Source of the DNA: JBBQTU01 sp038213005
GTDB lineage: Bacteria; Planctomycetota; Phycisphaerae; Tepidisphaerales; Tepidisphaeraceae
Assembly (NCBI GenBank): GCA_038213005.1
Contig: JBBQTU010000170.1
Span: 1 to 9,470 of the forward strand
Length of the DNA stretch: 9,470 nt
Direction of reading: 5' to 3'
Numbering within the stretch: position 1 is the first letter of the stretch; each line of letters begins with the position of its first letter. A program made the position numbers and the translations under genes. Under the pieces are notes generated by a model. The model was not told the origin of the DNA and searched no databases. It saw only the letters and a list, made by a program, of their open reading frames with translations. Below, one piece after another: positions 4,894 through 9,470 of this stretch.

Positions 4894-6270
4894 ATGACAA
4901 GCAAACCGATCACCGTGAGGTCCCTGGTTCCGGCCATCAACCGGGTGTTTGACCTGGCCGGGCGAAAGGCCCTGGCACTGGACCGCGCGTGGGATGTCTC
5001 GCGCGGCACGCCCGTGTTCACCGTTAACGGCGTCTACACCAGCCGAGGCTGGACCGAGTGGACGCAGGGCTTCCAGTACGGGCTGGCGCTACTGGCATTT
5101 GACGGCACCGGCGAAAAGAAGCTGCTGGAGCTTGGCCGGAAGCGCACCGTCGAGCGCATGACGCCGCACCTGACGCACGTCGGCGTGCACGACCACGGCT
5201 TCAACAACCTCTCGACCTACGGGAACCTGCGCCGTCTGACGCTCGAAGGCCGTATCGCCCGCGACGATCTGGGGTTCTACGAGCTGGCGATCAAGGTCAG
5301 CGGCGCTGTGCAGGCGAACCGCTGGTCGTCCGCGGCGCCAGCGCCGGCAGCGGACCTGCCGCTGGGATATGTGTACTCGTTCAATGGGCCGCACTCGCTG
5401 TTTATCGACACGATGCGCACCATGCGGATCGTCGCGTTGTCGCACAAGCTGGGCCACGTGCTGATGGGCGAGAACGACCAGCGCATCTCGCTGCTGCAGC
5501 GTGTCGTCATCCACAGTCTGACCACCAAACGGTTCAATCTCTACCGCGGCGACGGACGGGATGCGTACGACGTTCGCGGACGCACCGCCCACGAAGCCAT
5601 CTTCAACTGCAACGACGGCCGTTTCCGCTGCCCCAGTTCGCAGCAGGGCTATTCACCCTTCTCGACATGGACGCGCGGCCTGGCCTGGGCGATGCTGGGC
5701 TTTGCCGAAGAGGCCGAGTTCCTTGCCACGCTGGACGAGGCCGAGTTCAAGCACGCAGGCACGCCCAAGAAGGCGGACGTGCTCAAGCAGTTCATCGAGG
5801 CGGCGACCGACACCTGCGACTTCTATATTCTGCACGCCACGGCCAGCGACGGAATCCCCTACTGGGACACCGGTGCTCCGGAACTGCACAGGCTGGGCGA
5901 CTGGCAGCATCGCCCGGCCGACCCCTACAACCAGCACGAGCCGGTGGACTCGTCGGCGGCTGCCATCGCGGCTCAGGGGCTGCTGCGGCTGGGGCGAATC
6001 CTGGGCAAGAAGGGCGCACGCTATACGCAGGCGGGCCTCACGGTCGCCCAGTCACTGTTCGCCGAGCCCTATCTGTCCACCAGTCCGAAACATCAGGGTC
6101 TGCTGCTTCACTCGGTCTACCATCGGCCCAACGGCTGGGATTACATCCCGCCAGGGGCGAAGGTGCCGTGCGGCGAATCATCCCTATGGGGCGACTACCA
6201 CGCATTGGAGCTGGCGGTCTATCTCCAGCGTCTGGCCAGCGGCAAGCCATACCTCACGTTTTTCGCATGA
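4894..6270 (+). CDS. GH88-like unsaturated uronyl hydrolase (alpha/alpha-barrel glycoside hydrolase)
   Basis: GH88 and related GH105 enzymes remove the 4,5-unsaturated uronic acid left at the non-reducing end of oligosaccharides by polysaccharide lyases, by hydrating the double bond. Residue numbers here count from a GTG at 4882 (462 residues). Two Asp fit the family's catalytic pair: Asp104 in VGVHDHGFNN and Asp176 in HSLFIDTMRTMR. Further conserved-looking blocks are FNLYRGDGRDAYDVRGRTAH (218-237), SQQGYSPFSTWTRGLAWAM (253-271), GIPYWDTGAP (324-333), EPVDSSAAAIAAQGLLRLG (353-371), LLLHSVYHRPNGWDY (407-421) and CGESSLWGDYHALELAVYLQR (430-450). No signal peptide or membrane segment is seen, so it should act in the cytoplasm on imported oligosaccharides. 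I chose ATG 4894 because the GTG at 4882 has no ribosome-binding site and only three bases separate it from the aldolase stop; 4882 remains possible. The exact family (GH88, GH105 or a sister group) is unproven. Confidence 0.8.
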   Translation: MTSKPITVRSLVPAINRVFDLAGRKALALDRAWDVSRGTPVFTVNGVYTSRGWTEWTQGFQYGLALLAFDGTGEKKLLELGRKRTVERMTPHLTHVGVHDHGFNNLSTYGNLRRLTLEGRIARDDLGFYELAIKVSGAVQANRWSSAAPAPAADLPLGYVYSFNGPHSLFIDTMRTMRIVALSHKLGHVLMGENDQRISLLQRVVIHSLTTKRFNLYRGDGRDAYDVRGRTAHEAIFNCNDGRFRCPSSQQGYSPFSTWTRGLAWAMLGFAEEAEFLATLDEAEFKHAGTPKKADVLKQFIEAATDTCDFYILHATASDGIPYWDTGAPELHRLGDWQHRPADPYNQHEPVDSSAAAIAAQGLLRLGRILGKKGARYTQAGLTVAQSLFAEPYLSTSPKHQGLLLHSVYHRPNGWDYIPPGAKVPCGESSLWGDYHALELAVYLQRLASGKPYLTFFA

Positions 6271-6307
6271 CCCGAGGCAACCCAAAGTTCTCCAACGGAA
6301 TCGCACT

Positions 6308-7459
6308 ATGAAGACTCACAAAATCGGCATCATCATGAACGGCGTCACCGGACGCATGGGCACCAACCAGCACCTGATTCGTTCGATCGCCGCGATCGTC
6401 AAGCAGGGCGGCGTGAAGGTCGGTGACGACATGGTCATCATGCCTGAGCCAGTGCTCGTCGGCCGCAACGAGAACAAGCTCAGGAAGATCGCGGAGCTGT
6501 CGGGCATCAATCCTCCGGTCAGCACTGATCTGGGCGCGCTGCTGAAGGAAGCGAAGTACTCCATCTATTTCGACAGCCAGACAACCGATCGTCGCTGCGA
6601 TGCGGTGAAGCAGGCGATCGCGGCCGGCAAACATATCTATTGCGAGAAGCCGATCGCCACCAACACCGCAGCCGCGATGGAACTATGGCAACTGGCGAAA
6701 AAGGCCGGCGTGAAAAGCGGCGTTGTCCAGGACAAGCTGTGGCTGCCGGGCATCATGAAGCTCAAGCAACTGATCGCCACCGGCTTCTTCGGCGAGATCC
6801 TCTCCGTCCGCGGCGAATTTGGCTACTGGGTCTTCGAAGGCGACAACATCCCGGCCCAGCGGCCGAGTTGGAACTATCGCAAAGAAGACGGCGGCGGCAT
6901 GATCATCGACATGCTGTGCCACTGGCGCTACCTGGTGGACAACGTGTTTGGGAACATCAAGAACGTCTCGTGCCTGGGTGCCACCCACATCAAGGAGCGA
7001 CGGGACGAGAGCGGCAAGCCGTACAAGTGCACTGCCGACGACTCGGCCTATGCAACCTTCGAACTGGAAAATGGCATCATCTGCCAGTTCAACAGTTCAT
7101 GGTGCGTGCGCGTCCGCCGGGATGACCTGCTGACGCTGCAGGTCGACGGCACCAAGGGCTCGGCCGTCGCGGGCCTGCGCGACTGCGTCAGCCAGCAGTA
7201 CAACAACACGCCCCGCCCGGTGTGGAATCCCGACATCGACAACCCCATCGACTTCTACGGCACGTGGGCGAAGGTGCCGACCCAGCAGGTCTGCGACAAT
7301 GCCTTCAAAATCCAGTGGGAGCTGTTCCTCAAGCATGTCGTCTGCAACGACCCGTTCCGCTGGACACTGCTGGAAGGGGTCAAGGGCGTACAACTGGCCG
7401 ACCTGGGCGTTGAGTCCTGGAAGAAGCGGGCGTGGGTCAGCATCCCCGCCATGGAGTAG
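6308..7459 (+). CDS. Gfo/Idh/MocA-family NAD(P)-dependent oxidoreductase
   Basis: Members of this family oxidise or reduce a hydroxyl or keto group of sugars, inositols and sugar acids using NAD(P). The 383-residue product begins with a Rossmann-like strand and glycine-rich turn, KIGIIMNGVTGRMG (5-18), which resembles the DapB type (GxxGRMG) more than the usual GxGxxG. The diagnostic CEKPIA lies at 112-117 and the expected catalytic-region pattern follows as MIIDMLCHWRYLVDNVFG (198-215; Asp201 and His205). The C-terminal half carries the mixed beta-sheet expected of the family, including DDSAYATFELENGIICQFNSSW (244-265). The reading frame is open for 249 codons upstream, through the hydrolase gene in another frame, but homology begins at the ATG at 6308, 37 bases after the hydrolase stop, with a weak GGA motif before it. 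The substrate is unknown. Its neighbours suggest a uronate-derived sugar or glycoside, perhaps oxidised at C3 as in some glycoside-processing relatives. Confidence 0.88.
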   Translation: MKTHKIGIIMNGVTGRMGTNQHLIRSIAAIVKQGGVKVGDDMVIMPEPVLVGRNENKLRKIAELSGINPPVSTDLGALLKEAKYSIYFDSQTTDRRCDAVKQAIAAGKHIYCEKPIATNTAAAMELWQLAKKAGVKSGVVQDKLWLPGIMKLKQLIATGFFGEILSVRGEFGYWVFEGDNIPAQRPSWNYRKEDGGGMIIDMLCHWRYLVDNVFGNIKNVSCLGATHIKERRDESGKPYKCTADDSAYATFELENGIICQFNSSWCVRVRRDDLLTLQVDGTKGSAVAGLRDCVSQQYNNTPRPVWNPDIDNPIDFYGTWAKVPTQQVCDNAFKIQWELFLKHVVCNDPFRWTLLEGVKGVQLADLGVESWKKRAWVSIPAME

Positions 7460-7462
7460 CTC

Positions 7463-8296
7463 ATGAGCGCATCACCGCTAGAGGATCTCTCGCGTCTGTG
7501 CCTGCACACGATCACCACCAAGCCGTGGTCGCTGGCGCAATGCGTTGAGAACTACACCCAGGCCGGGATTCCCGCGATTACCGTGTGGCGCAGGGCACTG
7601 GAACCGCTGGGCCTTGCCGAGTCGGCGAGGCTCCTGAAGCGCTCGGGCCTGCGGGTCACGAGCCTCTGCCGCGGCGGGTTCTTTCCCGCCGTAACCGCCA
7701 CCGACCGCGCCAAGTCGCTGGACGACAACCGTCGCGCCATCGAAGAGGCCCACGCCATCGGCGCCCCGCACATCGTACTGGTCGTCGGCGCAGTGCCCGG
7801 GATTCCGCTGCATGATGCCCGCAAGATGATTTCTGACGGCATCGCCGCAGTGCTGCCTGAGGCGAAGAGCGCCGGCGTGAAGCTGGCCATCGAGCCGCTG
7901 CATCCGATGTACGCCAACGACCGCTCGGCCGTGAACACCCTGAAGCAGGCCAATGACATGGTCGCCCAGATCGCCAGCCCGCTGGTCGGCGTCGCGGTCG
8001 ATGTCTACCACCTCTGGTGGGATGACACGCTGGAGCAGGAGATCGTCCGCTGCGGGAAAGCCGCTTCGCTGCTGGCCTTCCATGTCTGCGACTGGCGCAC
8101 GCCCACTCGTGAATTTCTCAACGACCGCGGCCTGATGGGCCAGGGCTGCATCAACATCCCGCAGATCCGCTCTTGGGTTGAGGTGGCCGGGTTCACCGGC
8201 GACATCGAAGTGGAGATATTCTCCACAGAATGGTGGGCCACGAATCAGCACCAGTTCGTCCAGCGGATCAAGCAGGCGTATCTGGCTGCCGTGTAG
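7463..8296 (+). CDS. Sugar phosphate isomerase/epimerase-like TIM-barrel protein (AP endonuclease 2 / xylose isomerase-like fold)
   Basis: Proteins of this fold are metal-dependent isomerases, epimerases, dehydratases or lyases acting on sugars, inositols or keto-sugars. The 277-residue length is typical. Residues that fit the usual metal ligands are Glu144 in LAIEPLHP, Asp180 and His183 in VAVDVYHLWW, His207 in LAFHVCDW, and Glu251 in IEVEIFS near the C-terminus. The RGLMGQGCINIPQIRSWVE segment (222-240) matches the conserved GxGxIxxxxI region. The gene starts three bases after the oxidoreductase stop, with GGAG six bases before the ATG inside the end of the upstream gene, so the two are translationally linked and probably act on consecutive intermediates. 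Pairing with a Gfo/Idh/MocA enzyme is seen in inositol breakdown and in 3-keto-glycoside or C-glycoside cleavage. The reaction is not resolved by the sequence. Confidence 0.85.
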   Translation: MSASPLEDLSRLCLHTITTKPWSLAQCVENYTQAGIPAITVWRRALEPLGLAESARLLKRSGLRVTSLCRGGFFPAVTATDRAKSLDDNRRAIEEAHAIGAPHIVLVVGAVPGIPLHDARKMISDGIAAVLPEAKSAGVKLAIEPLHPMYANDRSAVNTLKQANDMVAQIASPLVGVAVDVYHLWWDDTLEQEIVRCGKAASLLAFHVCDWRTPTREFLNDRGLMGQGCINIPQIRSWVEVAGFTGDIEVEIFSTEWWATNQHQFVQRIKQAYLAAV

Positions 8297-8323
8297 GCAT
8301 CGCGTGAGTACACGCGATGCCTA
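8294..8323 (+). other. Perfect 13-bp hairpin across the stop codon of the TIM-barrel gene
   Basis: TAGGCATCGCGTG (8294-8306) pairs without mismatch with CACGCGATGCCTA (8311-8323) around the tetraloop AGTA. The left arm begins with the TAG stop codon itself. The following bases (AAGCAATTGTTTG) are not a terminator-type T-run. The 56-base gap to the SDR gene is the longest in the operon. Possible roles are a barrier to 3' exonucleases that stabilises the upstream message, an RNase III-type processing site, or a weak attenuator that lowers SDR expression. Confidence 0.75.
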
Positions 8324-8352
8324 AAGCAATTGTTTGATGGAGCGCGCGATAT

Positions 8353-9153
8353 ATGCCTATTTCTAAGACCCGTGTGGCAATTGTGACCGGTGCCGCTCGC
8401 GGCATTGGGCGCGGCGTTGCAGTCAGACTCGCGAAGGATGGCTACGCCGTGATCATCAACAGCGTCTCGCCGGCACCGGCGCTACCGGAAGTCGGCCCGG
8501 CCGAGGCGCTGCAGGCCGAGATCGAGGCTTCCGGCGGCACGGCGGTCTGTTGCCGTGGCGACATCTCCATCGCGACCGAGCGCACGGCGCTTCTTGAGTT
8601 CACGAAGCAAACCTTCGGACGGCTGGACCTGCTGGTCAACAACGCCGGCGTCGCGCCCACCGAGCGTAAGGACATGCTCCATGCTACCGAGGAGAGTTAT
8701 GACCGCCTGATTCGCATCAACGCCAAAGGCCCCTACTTCCTCACGCAAGCCGCCGCCAACTGGATGATCGAGCTGCAAAAGGCGGGCACCATCGGCAAGG
8801 GCCGCATCTGCTTTATCACGTCGATCTCCGCCTACACCACCAGTGTCAATCGCGGCGAGTATTGCGTCTCTAAGGCCGCGCTTTCGATGGGCGCGCAGCT
8901 CTGGGCCGACCGCCTTGGCGAGTTCGACATCCCCGTGCTCGAGGTCCGCCCCGGCGTCATCGCCACCGACATGACCTCGGGCGTAAAGGCGAAATATGAC
9001 GAGCTGATCGCCCAAGGCATCTTCCCGCAGCGCCGCTGGGGCCTGCCGGCGGATGTCGCCGGCGTCGTCGGCGCCTTCGCACGGGGCGATCTGGACTACT
9101 CAACCGGCGTTGCGATCGACGTCAGCGGCGGATTCCAGTTGAAGCGGCTCTGA
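8353..9153 (+). CDS. Short-chain dehydrogenase/reductase (SDR), FabG-like, probable sugar or sugar-acid dehydrogenase
   Basis: A classical NAD(P)-dependent SDR of 266 residues. It has the cofactor motif TGAARGIG (12-19), the structural NNAG (96-99), and the catalytic set Ser157 in FITSISAY, Tyr170 and Lys174 in RGEYCVSKAALSMGAQLW. RPGVIATDMT (199-208) and the C-terminal STGVAIDVSGG (250-260) complete the fold. This subgroup is often labelled 3-ketoacyl-ACP reductase by database transfer. No other fatty acid gene is nearby, and the NRGEYCVSKA signature together with the sugar operon makes a carbohydrate substrate more likely. A KduD-like role, reducing 3-deoxy-hexosulose-uronate to KDG, would fit the aldolase and hydrolase but is inference. 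GGAG lies 10 bases before the ATG. It is the last gene of the operon, separated from the previous gene by 56 bases holding a strong hairpin. Confidence 0.9.
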   Translation: MPISKTRVAIVTGAARGIGRGVAVRLAKDGYAVIINSVSPAPALPEVGPAEALQAEIEASGGTAVCCRGDISIATERTALLEFTKQTFGRLDLLVNNAGVAPTERKDMLHATEESYDRLIRINAKGPYFLTQAAANWMIELQKAGTIGKGRICFITSISAYTTSVNRGEYCVSKAALSMGAQLWADRLGEFDIPVLEVRPGVIATDMTSGVKAKYDELIAQGIFPQRRWGLPADVAGVVGAFARGDLDYSTGVAIDVSGGFQLKRL

Positions 9154-9361
9154 GGGGCGTGCCCGTTTTTCCGGGCAGGTGCAAGTCGCGCGTCAGCGGG
9201 TGGTTGGAGCGAATACGGTGCTGAAAGAGGTGTCGCCCTTCAGGGCTCATTCAGGGTGAATGGTTCTTACCCAGGGCTGCGCGAGTACGCTTACCCTGGG
9301 CTCAAGAATGCCGCCCCGTTGGGGCTAAGAAATCGCGTGCCCGGAAAAACGGGCACACCCC
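9154..9361. repeat. 208-bp structured repeat element with 24-bp terminal inverted repeats
   Basis: The left end (9154-9177) and the reverse complement of the right end (9338-9361) agree at 23 of 24 bases, and each end is itself a small hairpin of the GTGCCCG-TTTT-CCGGGCA type. Inside are three more hairpins: GCCC-TTCA-GGGC (9235-9246); CCCAGGG/CCCTGGG (9270-9276 with 9294-9300), extended outward by TTCTT (9264-9268) and AAGAA (9304-9308); and GCCCC-GTT-GGGGC (9313-9325). The element begins at the base after the SDR stop codon. No transposase or convincing ORF is inside and I see no target-site duplication. It looks like a non-coding, MITE-like or large REP-like element. It may also end the operon transcript, though no proper T-tract terminator is seen. 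Confidence 0.7.
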
Positions 9362-9470
9362 AAGCCAGCGGTTGAGCGTTTCTGTTCTGCCAGAGAGCGC
9401 AAGATTCTAGAGTCGACGCAATGACGTAAGCTTGCGTGCCCGGTGTTTATAGGGCATCATGAATCCATGC
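9362..9470. other. Non-coding right end of the window, with one more copy of the palindromic unit
   Basis: No gene is recognised. A 6-bp stem ACGCAA/TTGCGT (9416-9421 with 9432-9437) is followed by GCGTGCCCG and a TGCCC...GGGCA hairpin (9437-9441 with 9452-9456), a diverged relative of the units at 858-881 and at both ends of the 9154-9361 element. An ATG at 9459-9461 is too close to the edge to judge. Confidence 0.5.

Noticed and set aside
5561..6307. 249-codon in-frame extension upstream of the oxidoreductase
   Set aside because: It lies inside the hydrolase gene in another frame and its sequence is Arg/Ser/Pro-rich low complexity. The family homology starts at the ATG at 6308.
8324..8352. 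Intrinsic terminator after the TIM-barrel gene
   Set aside because: The strong hairpin is not followed by a T-tract, and the SDR gene follows at operon spacing.
9406..9437. Cloning-vector-like string TCTAGAGTCGAC followed by AAGCTT
   Set aside because: The first 12 bases equal part of the pUC multiple cloning site, but the bases between the two sites and the flanks do not match it, and a planctomycete-like repeat unit continues directly after. Chance similarity is more likely than vector contamination; a vector screen would settle it.
1..9470. CRISPR array, prophage, transposase or defence system
   Set aside because: No regularly spaced direct repeats of CRISPR type, and no integrase, transposase, nuclease or phage structural genes were recognised on either strand.

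Overview
The window reads as a GC-rich bacterial chromosome segment, most likely from the Planctomycetota (perhaps Phycisphaerae-like). This is an inference from several soft signals: weak or absent Shine-Dalgarno sites at several genes, a metX-metW pair next to rsmG, a tRNA gene without encoded CCA, a sugar cluster rich in Gfo/Idh/MocA, TIM-barrel and SDR enzymes, and structured intergenic repeats of a kind I associate with planctomycete genomes. No marker gene settles the taxonomy.

Left part (1-2841, all on the minus strand): homoserine O-acyltransferase metX overlaps metW by 4 bases, and rsmG (16S rRNA G527 methyltransferase) follows after a 190-base gap. rsmG runs off the left edge, probably by only a few residues. 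The metW-rsmG gap holds a decayed tandem repeat and a palindromic unit whose near-identical relatives reappear at the far right end of the window. The upstream side of metX carries four degenerate 11-12 bp tandem repeats.

Middle (2842-4227): a tRNA-Phe(GAA) gene on the plus strand has an upstream TATAAT box and a strong nested-hairpin terminator. Convergent to it is an AraC-family regulator on the minus strand. The 195-base divergent region between the regulator and the sugar operon holds plausible promoters in both directions, an inverted repeat spaced two helical turns apart, and a separate 12-bp perfect palindrome.

Right part (4228-9153, plus strand): five tightly spaced genes look like one operon. 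They encode a KDPG/KHG-type aldolase, a GH88-like unsaturated uronyl hydrolase without a signal peptide, a Gfo/Idh/MocA oxidoreductase, a TIM-barrel sugar isomerase/epimerase (AP-endonuclease 2 fold) and an SDR dehydrogenase. The simplest reading is cytoplasmic breakdown of an unsaturated uronate-containing oligosaccharide. The hydrolase would release the uronate, redox and isomerase enzymes would convert it to a 2-keto-3-deoxy acid, and the aldolase would cleave it. The AraC regulator would sense an intermediate. No KDG kinase, KduI or transporter lies in the window, so either the pathway is split across the genome or it follows a non-classical route, for example through 3-keto-sugar intermediates. 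A perfect 13-bp hairpin sits across the stop codon of the fourth gene, before the SDR gene.

Right end (9154-9470): no gene is seen. A 208-bp element bounded by 24-bp inverted repeats (23 of 24 bases match) begins at the base after the SDR stop codon. It is packed with hairpins and looks like a non-coding, MITE-like or REP-like repeat.
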